Virus record (IMG/VR): IMGVR_UViG_3300013131_000071
Coordinates: 1-47,368 of that record
Origin: a virus
Length of the DNA stretch: 47,368 nt
Direction: 5' to 3' (one strand)
Position numbers and translations under genes: made by a program. The notes under the pieces are model-generated. The model had not been told where the DNA came from and made no database searches. It saw only the letters and a list, made by a program, of their open reading frames with translations. Positions 36,683-44,692 of the stretch are shown one piece after another. Position 1 is the stretch's first letter. Each line of letters starts with the position of its first letter.

Positions 36683-38274
36683 TATGCGCCCCTCCCGGAA
36701 GCAACGTTAAACGATATTTCTTTTAAAGTCCTCGATGAAAGTAAAGTAACTTCAAAATACAATTTTCCTTTTTCTATTTTATCAGCATAAGAATCTAAAC
36801 TATAATTTTTAATAATATCATTATTTTTTAAAAATTTTAAAAGAGCTTCAACTTTATTTGCTATTTTAGAATGTCCAAATTTACCTATTGCATTTTTGCT
36901 AATTGATTGTATTTCCGATATAACCATAGCTGCTAATCTTACGTTCGAAGAATCTTTAAAATTTTGACTTATTGATTGAGTAAAATCTCCACTTAAATAA
37001 AGATCATACGGACCAGCAAATCTTCTTGATCTACTGCCTCTAGTGGAGCAATTGATGCCTTTTTCATTTAGAGATTTTATTTGAGTCGTAGTTAAATCAA
37101 CCCCGTATCCAGAAAGTGCGGCGGATATTTTCTGATTACTTATTCCAAAATTCACCTGGGAAGATGCGAGCATCCCCGCCATTGCCGCTGCCAAAGATGA
37201 ACTATAGCTTGTTTGGAGTTGTTTGTGCGCAAAGACTGCCTCCCCATAAACAAGAATTAGATGTTTTCCACAATCTTTGGTTATATAACCATCTAGATTA
37301 ATTGAGCTTTCAATTTCAAAATTTTTTGTCAACAGCTGTGTTATGTCAGACGTGTTCATTCCTTTGTTCTTGGAACCAAGAATTCCAATAGTTATTTCGC
37401 CAGTATTTTGTTGAATCTTTTGACAACAATTCGCCAATTGTTTTGCAAAATTGACTGTTCCGGTATTAATCATGCTTGCTTCCAAGGGAACAACAAAATC
37501 AATAAAATCATATTGCTCAATTAAATTGTAGCAAAGTGCCAAATTATTATAATATAATTGATAAAATGTAAAAGTGTCGTTAACAGAGTCTCTATATATT
37601 GGCGTGTTTCTTTCGAATACATTGTCTACGTATTCGTTCATATATCCTGCGGACATTAGGTAAATATCTCTTGCCCCGCAACTATACGCATCAAACATCC
37701 CGCGCAAAAGAGGGGAATTCAAATCCGCTCTGAGAATATTTACACCTTCTTGTATAGAATTAATTTTTTGTATACCATATGGTTCAATTGCATCTGTATG
37801 GCCAATAAGTAGAATATTATTGGTGTCAAATTGATTCATTAGTTTATAATTAGATTTAGAGTTAACTAACAATTTTTTTTCAAAAAATGAATAATTAGAA
37901 TTTGAAGAACTAACCTCTTGTTTTACCGTGATGTTCGTCTGCTTTATGTCAACTACGCCATTTACAACGGTGCTTATCTCCACGTTATATTCCCCATCAA
38001 ATAAGTTTGAAGGTATTTTCATTTTTAAATGATAATATCCTACAGAAATTCTTTCTACTGTTGTAGCATTGAGATTAAAACCTTGAATATAACTTGGGCT
38101 AGCCGATATGGCTAAATTAACTTTATAAACATATGGGCCAAGTATGGTTGCACCAATGGAATTTAGCCCTCTTTTCAGAAATATTGTTATATCTGATTCC
38201 GGATCAACGTAATTAAATCCAGATTTATATACAAATGGTATTTCTATAATCTGTTCTGGAGAAACTATCAACAT
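36682..38274 (-). CDS. Second sheath-family protein with N-terminal Ig-like domain
   Basis: A 530-aa protein. Residues ~1-120 are an Ig-like beta domain (EQIIEIPFVYKSGFNYVDP... GYYHLKMKIPSNLFDGEYNV), of the type that decorates virion surfaces. Residues ~140-530 look like a tail sheath: MNQFDTNNILLIGHTDAIEP, LLRGMFDAYSCGARDIYLM and DFIDFVVPLEASM. The C-terminal block includes RLAAMVISEIQSISKNAIGK, LKFLKNNDIIKNYSLDSYAD and KLYFEVTLLSSRTLKEISF. The last block is the conserved mesh-forming C-terminus of sheaths. It sits between stopper and terminator genes, away from the main sheath, so it may be a minor sheath ring or collar at the neck. The alternative is that this is the true sheath and the 392-aa protein is accessory. 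Confidence 0.78.
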   Translation of the reverse strand: MLIVSPEQIIEIPFVYKSGFNYVDPESDITIFLKRGLNSIGATILGPYVYKVNLAISASPSYIQGFNLNATTVERISVGYYHLKMKIPSNLFDGEYNVEISTVVNGVVDIKQTNITVKQEVSSSNSNYSFFEKKLLVNSKSNYKLMNQFDTNNILLIGHTDAIEPYGIQKINSIQEGVNILRADLNSPLLRGMFDAYSCGARDIYLMSAGYMNEYVDNVFERNTPIYRDSVNDTFTFYQLYYNNLALCYNLIEQYDFIDFVVPLEASMINTGTVNFAKQLANCCQKIQQNTGEITIGILGSKNKGMNTSDITQLLTKNFEIESSINLDGYITKDCGKHLILVYGEAVFAHKQLQTSYSSSLAAAMAGMLASSQVNFGISNQKISAALSGYGVDLTTTQIKSLNEKGINCSTRGSRSRRFAGPYDLYLSGDFTQSISQNFKDSSNVRLAAMVISEIQSISKNAIGKFGHSKIANKVEALLKFLKNNDIIKNYSLDSYADKIEKGKLYFEVTLLSSRTLKEISFNVASGRGA

Positions 38275-38655
38275 TTAACTTGCCGTTTCTTCTTTGCTAG
38301 CTCCGCACATCCAATATTCGACTTTGCCATACCTACCTCTTACTGGATAGCTTTCTTCTATCACATAAAGAACATAATTTTCCAATAAAGAAAACGACCC
38401 TTCATATATTCTGTCTCCTGATTTTGGATTTATTTGCGCTTCAAAATAATAAATTCTATCCGAGTTAATTATCAGGCCTTCAATTTGTTCTTCTTTGGTT
38501 GAAGCCAAATATCTAGAAGCTGACGTTGCGTGTCTGGTGGTTATTTTTTCAAGTTTGTCAGAGTACAGGCCGTCATCAGATAACCTTCTTTGAAAAAGAA
38601 TATCATGTCCCCATTCTCGTAATATTGTTTTAAATATTTTTTTGGTATTAATCAT
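38275..38655 (-). CDS. Head-tail stopper-like neck protein
   Basis: A 126-aa protein starting at MINTKKIFKTILREWGHDIL. The ATG at 38655 overlaps the stop of the adaptor gene by eight bases (ATGATTAA), and this start is preferred over one 21 codons upstream because the upstream codons only shadow the adaptor gene. It contains strands such as EGLIINSDRIYYFEAQ, SGDRIYEGSFSLLENYVL and GRYGKVEYWMCGA. Size, strand-rich pattern and position between adaptor and terminator fit a head-completion stopper that closes the portal channel. I see no unique motif, so this is a context-based call. The C-terminus ends KEETAS right next to the following gene's start. Confidence 0.65.
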   Translation of the reverse strand: MINTKKIFKTILREWGHDILFQRRLSDDGLYSDKLEKITTRHATSASRYLASTKEEQIEGLIINSDRIYYFEAQINPKSGDRIYEGSFSLLENYVLYVIEESYPVRGRYGKVEYWMCGASKEETAS

Positions 38656-39544
38656 ACTGACGCAGTCTTCGGTCTGGCATTGGATCTTTGGGTTCTGCCG
38701 CTTTTTTGCCAGGGCCATATAATTCTTTGTCTGACAAATAGATTAATTGTCCGGTTTGAGGATCGAGAGATTTACCCGAAGTAGCAATTCTTTTGTTGGG
38801 AAATCCCTTGGGTTGTACCCCTCTCATTGAGACTTTTTTCGCAAGCACCTCTCTTCTAAGCGAGGCTGCTATTTGGCACCATGTCGTTGCGTTCGATCTT
38901 GTGGCAATTTCTTTTGGCGCTGATGTGTTTGTTATTTCTAAATCAGCCAATTTTAACGAAAGCTCGTCACCTCCACCAAATCCGTAAGTTCTACTTAACT
39001 CACATGCGGTAGCAGCTTTAATGTATTCAAGAATAATAAAAGGAAGAGTCGACCCATCTTCATCACCTTTTAAAGAATAAATTTCTTTTATTTCTAAAGA
39101 ATATCTATAAATCATTTCGCCTATTTCTATCAACGAAGCGTCTGGAAATATGCTAACCAACTCTTCTGAATCTAGATAAAGCGGAGATAAATCTGGAGCA
39201 AACATGATTGTTTCATCGGCTCTCAGAGTTATGGAGGGTTTATAGTTTGTTGTTGCAGTATTTGCGTACAGTGTTAATTTAGAAATAATAGCTTTATTAA
39301 GATTTGTCGTACCAGTAAAAGTAACCTTATATGTATCAGCTTTTGTTGGAATAAAATCATAATAATATTCAGAACCAGACAACAGGGTTGCTAAACTGGT
39401 CACAACGATAATTTCACTTGAGTCTTTAATAACAACTTGAACGGATGTAATATTTGCTTCTATTTGTACGCCACCAGCGCCTTGATCAAAAAATTTAACT
39501 TTTAATCTAACATTATCATTTACCAAAACGTTATTTATAGACAT
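38648..39544 (-). CDS. Head-tail adaptor (connector) with N-terminal Ig-like domain
   Basis: A 298-aa protein with two parts. Residues ~1-100 form an Ig-like beta domain (VLVNDNVRLKVKFFDQGAGG, YYYDFIPTKADTYKVTFTG). Residues ~110-230 are helical, with YLDSEELVSIFPDASLIEIG, MIYRYSLEIKEIYSL and LEYIKAATACELSRTYGF. The helical part resembles head-tail adaptor proteins of the HK97 gp6/SPP1 gp15 type, which sit under the portal. The C-terminus is basic and Pro-rich, ending PMPDRRLRQYD. An AAATTTGGAGATAAG leader contains a good ribosome-binding site, and a putative promoter lies 31 bases upstream. Two neighbouring neck proteins with Ig-like N-termini suggest decoration of the neck surface. Confidence 0.72.
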   Translation of the reverse strand: MSINNVLVNDNVRLKVKFFDQGAGGVQIEANITSVQVVIKDSSEIIVVTSLATLLSGSEYYYDFIPTKADTYKVTFTGTTNLNKAIISKLTLYANTATTNYKPSITLRADETIMFAPDLSPLYLDSEELVSIFPDASLIEIGEMIYRYSLEIKEIYSLKGDEDGSTLPFIILEYIKAATACELSRTYGFGGGDELSLKLADLEITNTSAPKEIATRSNATTWCQIAASLRREVLAKKVSMRGVQPKGFPNKRIATSGKSLDPQTGQLIYLSDKELYGPGKKAAEPKDPMPDRRLRQYD

Positions 39545-39574
39545 CTTATCTCCAAATTGAAAGTATTTTATCCT

Positions 39575-39583
39575 TTATAGTAG
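39575..39583 (-). promoter_or_regulatory. Putative late promoter before the adaptor gene
   Basis: The minus strand reads CTACTATAAAGG, sharing TACTATAA with the element before the sheath gene. It lies 31 bases upstream of the adaptor ATG, in the 44-base gap after the 94-aa gene. It would drive the neck genes as a separate unit. Confidence 0.5.
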
Positions 39584-39588
39584 CCAAT

Positions 39589-39873
39589 TTACACTACTAT
39601 TGTAATCTCAGCATCTCCCGAAATTGATATAATTGAAGCGCTCGCTAAAGCTTCTACTTGATCATCCGACGCTTCAACTGATATTTCATTGCCGGTTATG
39701 TCTATGCTTGAAACAGCGATTGTTGTAAAGTTAGAAAAATCTTCATTTGTTGCATAAAAAACAACTATATTGTTTAAGATGATTGGATTAGCTAGACTGG
39801 GGGCATTAATTATTAAAGTGCCATTATAGGTCACATTAGAACTATTGTAGTTTATAGCTTCGTTATAGATCAT
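39589..39873 (-). CDS. Small beta-rich protein of unknown function
   Basis: A 94-aa ORF starting at ATG 39873 behind AAAGG. The sequence begins MIYNEAINYNSSNVTYNGTL and continues as alternating hydrophobic/polar strands (LIINAPSLANPIILNNIVVF, SSIDITGNEISVEAS) ending in AEITIVV. This is typical of a small beta-sandwich structural or decoration protein. No cysteine pairs, membrane segment or catalytic motif is visible. It has its own putative promoter upstream and sits between the oxygenases and the neck genes. It could be a minor fibre or neck ornament; I do not recognise the family. Confidence 0.65.
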   Translation of the reverse strand: MIYNEAINYNSSNVTYNGTLIINAPSLANPIILNNIVVFYATNEDFSNFTTIAVSSIDITGNEISVEASDDQVEALASASIISISGDAEITIVV

Positions 39874-39906
39874 TAAAAACCTTTATTTTTAAAAAAAATT
39901 GTATAA

Positions 39907-39915
39907 TTATAGTAA
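39907..39915 (-). promoter_or_regulatory. Putative late promoter before the 94-aa protein gene
   Basis: The minus strand reads AATTACTATAATTATAC in a 70-base AT-rich gap. It has the core TTACTATAA shared with the sites near 35905 and 45986, 34 bases before the ATG. The gap also carries a run of eight or more T before the ribosome-binding site. Confidence 0.5.
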
Positions 39916-39943
39916 TTAAATTATATTAATAATCTATAAATAT

Positions 39944-40537
39944 TTATCTTTGTGTTGTGATATTAAAGGATATAACTATTTTTTCGTCACCCTGCAAGGC
40001 AGGGCACCCATGCAGAAAATCGCTTTTAAAAATTATTAACTTCCCAGCAACGCATTGGTGTGTACAAGTTTGAAAATTAAATTCATTAAATCTATCTTCC
40101 GTTATTGGGAAAGACATATCGTTTATGTTGTTATAAAACATAATTACGTCTTTTTTATTGGTCACGCTCACATAAAATGCTCCACTTATCAAACTATTTG
40201 GATGGTTATGGGGGAAAAGGTAATCTCCTTTTTTGCTCAAATTAGCCCACATATTTTGGATGCTAATTGGTACATCGTAGCCAAGTATTTCTAAATATTG
40301 ACTACTTTGGAACAAAATGGTTTGCTTTAGCTCATCAAAAATTGTATTATTGGCTAAATCATTTTCAATCACACCGTGAGTGGTGTCAACATACTTTGAC
40401 TTTGTTCTAATACTTTTATTTTTGATTAATCTTAAAATTTCCTTCTTGTAAATCGGCAATTGTTCCATATGCAATCCATTGCATATATACAAGGTTTTAG
40501 GAAACCACGTCTCAATTATTGGTTCGGTTGAATTCAT
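39944..40537 (-). CDS. 2OG-Fe(II) oxygenase-like protein B
   Basis: A 197-aa protein starting with MNSTEPIIETWFPKTLYICN. The ATG overlaps the upstream stop (TAATG), so the longer upstream extension to 40594 is rejected as a shadow. Residues ~106-120 read FPHNHPNSLISGAFYVSV, where HxH would supply iron ligands. Near 170-190 lies FKSDFLHGCPAL followed by VISFNITTQ, with the distal His and the C-terminal strand. This matches putative 2OG-Fe(II) oxygenases common in aquatic phages (TIGR02466-like pattern, from memory). Such enzymes hydroxylate proteins, nucleotides or small molecules. The substrate here is unknown; adjacency to fibre genes suggests virion or host-surface modification. Confidence 0.8.
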   Translation of the reverse strand: MNSTEPIIETWFPKTLYICNGLHMEQLPIYKKEILRLIKNKSIRTKSKYVDTTHGVIENDLANNTIFDELKQTILFQSSQYLEILGYDVPISIQNMWANLSKKGDYLFPHNHPNSLISGAFYVSVTNKKDVIMFYNNINDMSFPITEDRFNEFNFQTCTHQCVAGKLIIFKSDFLHGCPALQGDEKIVISFNITTQR

Positions 40538-41076
40538 TATATATAAGAATTTTGTCTTGGAAAAAATAATACATTTAGCACATATCTTCCACAAAGGTCT
40601 GTGGTTGTCATTCCTGAATGTTTCAAGCTTGAATCAAAAACAATCAAACGGTTAGCGACTGACTCGATCTCTTCCCCGTTCTCAAATACGGTTTTACCGT
40701 TGTTCGTGTTCAAGTAAAGAACGGCAGATCTACAAGGAGTTGGGCTGTCCGTATGAAACCCTTGTAGTTTGTTTTCTTTCATCGGGGGCATAAAATTCAT
40801 TGACATTCTAACCAAACTAAAACAATTCAACTTTTCCAAAACAGGAATCATCAAATTTTCAAAATGTTCAGACATTGGAATTTGATTGAAGTAAAGCATG
40901 TGGGTGAATTGATAGCCGTAATAAGACTCGGCTATATCAGCCATTTTTTCACCTTTTTGAGTTGATTCAGTCTTGTAGTACCAAGGGAAAAATGTTGATT
41001 TAGCAGTTGAAACAATCGAATTAAAATACCCTTCATCTAGGGCGTTGTCAATAATTTCAATATTGTTTTCAATCAT
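40537..41076 (-). CDS. 2OG-Fe(II) oxygenase-like protein A
   Basis: A 179-aa protein. Residues ~104-110 read GFHTDSP (HxD), followed by SAVLYLNTNNGKTVFENGEE, RLIVFDSSLKHSGM (distal His near residue 155) and GRYVLNVLFF (2OG-binding Arg near 163). This is the full HxD...H...R set of iron- and 2-oxoglutarate-dependent dioxygenases, similar in size to phage prolyl-hydroxylase-like enzymes. It overlaps the next oxygenase gene by one base, so the two are translationally coupled. A TATACT element lies just upstream of its AAAAGG start region. The two enzymes share the fold but differ in their iron-ligand motif (HxD versus HxH). Its substrate is unknown. Confidence 0.85.
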   Translation of the reverse strand: MIENNIEIIDNALDEGYFNSIVSTAKSTFFPWYYKTESTQKGEKMADIAESYYGYQFTHMLYFNQIPMSEHFENLMIPVLEKLNCFSLVRMSMNFMPPMKENKLQGFHTDSPTPCRSAVLYLNTNNGKTVFENGEEIESVANRLIVFDSSLKHSGMTTTDLCGRYVLNVLFFPRQNSYI

Positions 41077-41106
41077 CCTTTTAGTATAGCAAAAGAAATA
41101 GAAGTT

Positions 41107-41469
41107 TTACTCCTGATGCAGGTAAATCCATGACAATTGTTGTTCGTCCCAAAAATAACATCCTTCAGGTCTTGGAGAAGGAGGATCCCACAAACATGAT
41201 TCTTCATTGAAAGCCCAAGATGGGTAAGGTTTTGGGGGAATAAATGCGTCTAGTTCTTGGTTGTAAGTATATCCGATACCAGCCATATTTTTCCTAAAAG
41301 GCTCGCCACCCAATATGTGTATGCCACCTCTTGTATTGTACGAAGTTCTTTTGCATCCCGCATTGAAAAAGCTGCCGTAATGCTCTTCCCAATCAATATC
41401 GCCTTCATCTTTGCCAACGATAACTTGCGTCACCACGTTGTCTGAATTTATAATTGCGTAGTGTGCCAT
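41107..41469 (-). CDS. 'MAHY' small fibre-associated protein, copy B
   Basis: A 120-aa protein starting MAHYAIINSDNVVTQVIVG, with KRTSYNTRGGIHILG, KNMAGIGYTYNQELDAFIPP and a C-terminus rich in Trp and Pro (GCYFWDEQQLSWIYLHQE). Copy A at 46114 shares MAHYA(V/I)IN, KRTSYN and the AGMG/AGIG-TWN/TYN block. A third copy's C-terminus (YRWNETDLDWVEV) is at the right window edge. Its ATG overlaps the stop of the adjacent glycine-rich gene, so its dose is tied to the adhesin. Such small proteins beside adhesins may be tail-fibre chaperones or capping subunits. This is inferred; I know the style from aquatic phages but not a proven function. Confidence 0.75.
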   Translation of the reverse strand: MAHYAIINSDNVVTQVIVGKDEGDIDWEEHYGSFFNAGCKRTSYNTRGGIHILGGEPFRKNMAGIGYTYNQELDAFIPPKPYPSWAFNEESCLWDPPSPRPEGCYFWDEQQLSWIYLHQE

Positions 41470-42419
41470 TACTTAAAACTCACTGTTCCAGCGCCTGCCG
41501 TAATTGTGGTTACTTTGTTGGCTCCAACTGTTGAGGTTGATGTAGTCAAACCTGCAGATGGGACAATTGTTCTTGATGCAGGGTAACGGATGAGAACAAT
41601 TCCTGAACCTCCAGTTCCCCAATATGCACCGCCGCCGCCGCCGCCTGAATTTGCTGGAGCACCAGTTCCAGGACCAACACCGCCAGTATCATTTCTACCT
41701 CTGCTACCACTTCCTGCGCCACCGTTTCCGTGCCCGTCAGCGGTATTATTTCCGCCGCCGCCGCCACCACCAGCGTAAGTCACCGCACTGCCCGTGATGT
41801 TTGTTGTCAAACCATTTCCGCCGTCACCACCACGATGCCATACACCGTTTCCTCCTTGCGCACCAGCACCGCCTCCACCACCGTCACCTTCGCGATTGTT
41901 CGCTGATTGAGGAATACCACCGTTGTTTCCTTGAATAGGATCTGTCACGCGAACTTGCCCAGGATTGCTTGTTCCAAAACCTTCACCACCAGAACCTGAA
42001 CCACCGGGAAAGTTAATTGCTGTATTGAGATTTGGATTTCCGTAAATACCTGAACCTGCTCCGCCTTTAGAAATAATTGATGCAAATCTTGAATCGCTTC
42101 CGTTAGTTCCAGGGTATCCTGGTGTAGGACCGCCTGCTCCGACAGTTACGATATAAGTTGCGCCTGTGGCTAAAGACAATACTGTTTCGGCCGCGCCACC
42201 GCCACCGGTATTTTCTCCAACAACGGAAGAACGGTAACCGCCTCCACCCGCACCGCCTGCTCTGTCAGAGCCAGCACCGCCACCAGCAACAATAACATAT
42301 TCGCATTTAAAACCAACAGAGCCGTAGAGCCTGCTAGAAATTTGCCCAGAACCAGACCTTCCAGTACCAAAACCGGTTGCAACTTGTTTACTTGCGCGGA
42401 ATTTTTTGTTCTTTGACAT
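41469..42419 (-). CDS. Glycine-rich tail-fibre adhesin C
   Basis: A 316-aa protein starting with MSKNKKFRASKQVATGFGTG behind an AAGGA site. It contains EYVIVAGGGAGSDRAGGAGG, then several poly-Gly runs separated by short variable loops. It ends GGSGIVLIRYPASRTIVPSA and TTITAGAGTVSFK. The frame of conserved start (VVAGGGGG) and end (SGIVLIRY) around hypervariable glycine stretches is that of receptor-binding glycine-rich proteins, for example the T4-like gp38 adhesins built from a polyglycine II core. The loops between glycine helices would contact the host receptor. It is a paralogue of the glycine-rich proteins near 45000 and 46800, but its C-terminus differs most. Confidence 0.82.
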   Translation of the reverse strand: MSKNKKFRASKQVATGFGTGRSGSGQISSRLYGSVGFKCEYVIVAGGGAGSDRAGGAGGGGYRSSVVGENTGGGGAAETVLSLATGATYIVTVGAGGPTPGYPGTNGSDSRFASIISKGGAGSGIYGNPNLNTAINFPGGSGSGGEGFGTSNPGQVRVTDPIQGNNGGIPQSANNREGDGGGGGAGAQGGNGVWHRGGDGGNGLTTNITGSAVTYAGGGGGGGNNTADGHGNGGAGSGSRGRNDTGGVGPGTGAPANSGGGGGGAYWGTGGSGIVLIRYPASRTIVPSAGLTTSTSTVGANKVTTITAGAGTVSFK

Positions 42420-42442
42420 AATAATTCCTTTTTAAAGTAAAA

Positions 42443-42787
42443 TTAGGCTATTCTGTTAATGTAGCCAGACAATGTAATTACGTTTGCGGTTGCAGCAAAC
42501 GCTCTCAATGTTTTGCTGTTTGTCAACAACAAACCTGGAACAACCAAGGTTAAACCTGCTTTAGTTGGAATTGAAATAATAATGTTTTGATCTGGAACGG
42601 TTGCGCCACCATACTCAACAGTCAAAACAACGTCTGCTGTATGTCCGTTATAAGCATAGAGCCAAATTTCGTCCAAAGCTGTTGCATGTGCGGTATGAAT
42701 GAGTGTTCCAGCAGTAGCTGTTTGAACCACCTTAATAGGTAGCCCATCCGTACCGGCTGAAAAATTAACTTTACTGAATGTTGCCAT
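42443..42787 (-). CDS. 'MATF' small virion protein, copy B
   Basis: A 114-aa protein starting MATFSKVNFSAGTDGLPIKV, then THTA-like strands, DEIWLYAYNGHTADVVLTVE, TKAGLTLVVPGLLLTNSKTL and VITLSGYINRIA. The same order (MATF, VKV, DEVWLYANN, AGLVLVIPG, VILLTGYVNQIS) is present in copy A at 45593. It is entirely beta-rich and probably a small beta-sandwich that caps or joins a fibre. A conserved 28-base translation-start region is shared with copy A. It immediately precedes glycine-rich adhesin C, as copy A precedes adhesin B, suggesting a two-gene adhesin module. The function is unknown. Confidence 0.75.
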   Translation of the reverse strand: MATFSKVNFSAGTDGLPIKVVQTATAGTLIHTAHATALDEIWLYAYNGHTADVVLTVEYGGATVPDQNIIISIPTKAGLTLVVPGLLLTNSKTLRAFAATANVITLSGYINRIA

Positions 42788-42802
42788 TAATTATCTCCTA
42801 TT
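42775..42802 (-). repeat. 28-base duplicated translation-start region, copy B
   Basis: This region spans the ribosome-binding site and first codons of MATF copy B and matches 45943-45970 with one mismatch (28 bases compared). The sites lie about 3.2 kb apart in direct orientation, so recombination between them would delete the fibre, glycosyltransferase-like and adhesin B genes. Confidence 0.85.
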
Positions 42803-42819
42803 GTTAAGTTTAATAATAT

Positions 42820-43773
42820 TTAACCAAAAACTTGACCCAAAAGAACCACTTGGTCGTTTTCCCAGTTTGTAATTTTTGTTGAGTCAATTGCAGCCGAAGC
42901 ATTTATGTCGGCGTTAACAATTGTTCCGTCGGCAATCATCGCGGATGTAACCGTGCCGGTATCCGTAGTCTGCACTACCGATGCACCAACAGCGATAGTT
43001 GCTGTAGAACCCTCGCCTGGAGTGTGTGTTACCGAAATACCAGTTCCTGCCGACAGATCAACCATATAGTTTCCAGTCGTGTCTGTTCCCAAGTCAATAG
43101 CATCATTAACCCAAGCAGATCCGTTGTACTTAAGGAATTGATCTGCAGCAGGGGTGGCAATTGTGACGTCTGTCAATCCATCTAGTGACAATACAGCGGC
43201 TGATTGAGCATACGATTCAGTTGCAATATTGGCGTAATCGGTTCCGTTGGTTGTCAATTCCCACTTGTCGCTGGTTTCATTCCAACGAAGGCCAACATTT
43301 GCGACATCACCGCGCTTGATTTCAATGCCAGCATTCTCTGACGGCGCGCCAGTGGCGTTGTTGTTGAGGACAATGATGTTGTCATCAAGGGTAATTGTTT
43401 CAGTATTAATCGAAGTCGTGGTTCCAGAAACCGTAAGATTTCCCGAGACCGTCAAATTGTTTGTGGTTACAGTGCCCGTAAATGTTGGTGAAGCAAGAGC
43501 CGACTTAAGATCCAAGGCAGTTTGCGTCGCGGTGGAAACCGGCTTGTTTGCGTCAGAGGTGTCGTCGACATTGCCAAGCCCAACCATGGTCTTGGTGACG
43601 CCGGATATTGACGAAACTGTTACTGTGCCATTTGCAGCAACGTTTGCAACAACTGTCCCAGAAGAATTTTTAAACTCAACAAGAGAAGCAGTTGCTCCAG
43701 AAGCAGCTTTAAAAACAGCTGATTCATCAAATACTGTAATTTCTGGTGATGTTTCTACTCTTAAACGTGCCAT
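42820..43773 (-). CDS. Tail fibre protein
   Basis: A 317-aa fibre protein with the usual repeat-rich middle: VGLGNVDDTSDANKPVSTA, ASPTFTGTVTTNNLTVSGNL, then NENA-type strands (ETITLDDNIIVLNNNATG) and WNETSDKWELTTNGTDYAN. It ends in an SAMIADGTIVNADINASAAI block. These motifs are common to long tail fibres of aquatic phages. The segment LDDNIIVLNNN...WNETSDKW is a well-known fibre repeat unit. It probably extends from the baseplate and carries an adhesin at its tip. Its promoter-like leader at 43808 has a variant of the TACTATAA element. No C-terminal autoprotease or chaperone domain is visible. Confidence 0.85.
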   Translation of the reverse strand: MARLRVETSPEITVFDESAVFKAASGATASLVEFKNSSGTVVANVAANGTVTVSSISGVTKTMVGLGNVDDTSDANKPVSTATQTALDLKSALASPTFTGTVTTNNLTVSGNLTVSGTTTSINTETITLDDNIIVLNNNATGAPSENAGIEIKRGDVANVGLRWNETSDKWELTTNGTDYANIATESYAQSAAVLSLDGLTDVTIATPAADQFLKYNGSAWVNDAIDLGTDTTGNYMVDLSAGTGISVTHTPGEGSTATIAVGASVVQTTDTGTVTSAMIADGTIVNADINASAAIDSTKITNWENDQVVLLGQVFG

Positions 43774-43806
43774 GTTTCTCCTAATTATATATAGATAGCC
43801 AACAAC

Positions 43807-43815
43807 AATAGTAAT
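43807..43815 (-). promoter_or_regulatory. Variant late-promoter-like element before the fibre gene
   Basis: The minus strand reads ATTACTATTGTTG, matching the TTACTAT core of the other elements but with TTG instead of AAT after it. It lies 35 bases upstream of the fibre ATG. A TATATATAATT stretch and the ribosome-binding site follow. Confidence 0.35.
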
Positions 43816-43851
43816 GTAACTGCTGGTTAAAATAAACTAAATTATTTAACA

Positions 43852-44658
43852 TTAAATTGTTATTCTTTTTAAAAATTCTAACATTTTTCCAGTGTATTTG
43901 ATGCGACCAAAATGAATTAAATCAATAGTTGGGTCTACCCAAACTTTGCCATTTATTTTTTGCCAATACCTACAAAATCCATAATCTTCAGACAAGAATC
44001 TTCCATCTTCATCAACATATGAATTAAATAAAGCGTATGCATTATCCGCTTCTAGATTGTTTAATGCTCCAGTGTCATCTTTGTATTTTAATTTTTTATA
44101 TTTTTTAAACATTTTATCAAACACTTGGCGCTTGATCACCATAAAACCAGTGCCAGATTCAAGACATTCCAATGCCCCATTGGAAACATTGATTTCAGTT
44201 TCTCCGGGCTTAGTTAAATGAGCAACATATCTTGATCCATACTCCATTAAATCTTTTGAATCCAAATCTTTTAAAGCTCCTTCTTTAACTTTTTCCCAAT
44301 TTATTTCTTTTATTGGGTAAGAAGCAGTAACAACATCTTTGTCGTGCCAAAGCAATTTTAATACGGCTTCTTTTTTGAATTGAAGATCAACATCAATAAA
44401 AAATAAATGAGTATAGTCTGGATTACTCATAAATTTAGCAACGAGATTGTTTCTCGCGCGATTGATTAAAGAATCAGATATTGTACATACAGAATACTTT
44501 AAACCTATCTCTTTAAAAAAGAGACAAGTCTGCAGAAAACTGATCATAAAAGGTTCTGTTACATGAGAATCATAACAGGGTATTGCGAAAAAAATATTCC
44601 ATTTTTCGATTTGTTCTTTAGTTATTGTTATTTGTTTTTTTTCTTGTTCTACGGGCAT
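43852..44658 (-). CDS. Glycosyltransferase-like protein (GT-A fold)
   Basis: A 268-aa protein with a nucleotide-sugar transferase pattern. Residues ~20-35 read WNIFFAIPCYDSHVTEPF, followed by DSLINRARNNLVAKFM and, at ~86-94, FFIDVDLQF, a DxD motif that would bind the metal-sugar nucleotide. The C-terminal part has GTGFMVIKRQVFDKMF and FLSEDYGFCRYWQKING, typical acceptor/catalytic segments. Such genes in aquatic phages may glycosylate virion proteins or host-surface targets. It stands between glycine-rich adhesin B and the fibre gene, suggesting a link to receptor recognition. The acceptor is unknown. The AT-rich leader (TATATTATATATATGATATAAT) may include its own promoter. Confidence 0.8.
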   Translation of the reverse strand: MPVEQEKKQITITKEQIEKWNIFFAIPCYDSHVTEPFMISFLQTCLFFKEIGLKYSVCTISDSLINRARNNLVAKFMSNPDYTHLFFIDVDLQFKKEAVLKLLWHDKDVVTASYPIKEINWEKVKEGALKDLDSKDLMEYGSRYVAHLTKPGETEINVSNGALECLESGTGFMVIKRQVFDKMFKKYKKLKYKDDTGALNNLEADNAYALFNSYVDEDGRFLSEDYGFCRYWQKINGKVWVDPTIDLIHFGRIKYTGKMLEFLKRITI

Positions 44659-44692
44659 AATAGAATATATTATATCATATATATAATATATA

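Noticed and set aside
38656-38718. Upstream start (MALAKKRQ...) for the stopper-like gene
   Set aside because: The extra codons shadow the adaptor C-terminus, and the internal ATG at 38655 overlaps the adaptor stop.
40537-40594. Upstream start (MWKICAKC...) for oxygenase B
   Set aside because: The extra 19 codons overlap oxygenase A; the ATG that overlaps the stop (TAATG) is the standard coupled start here.
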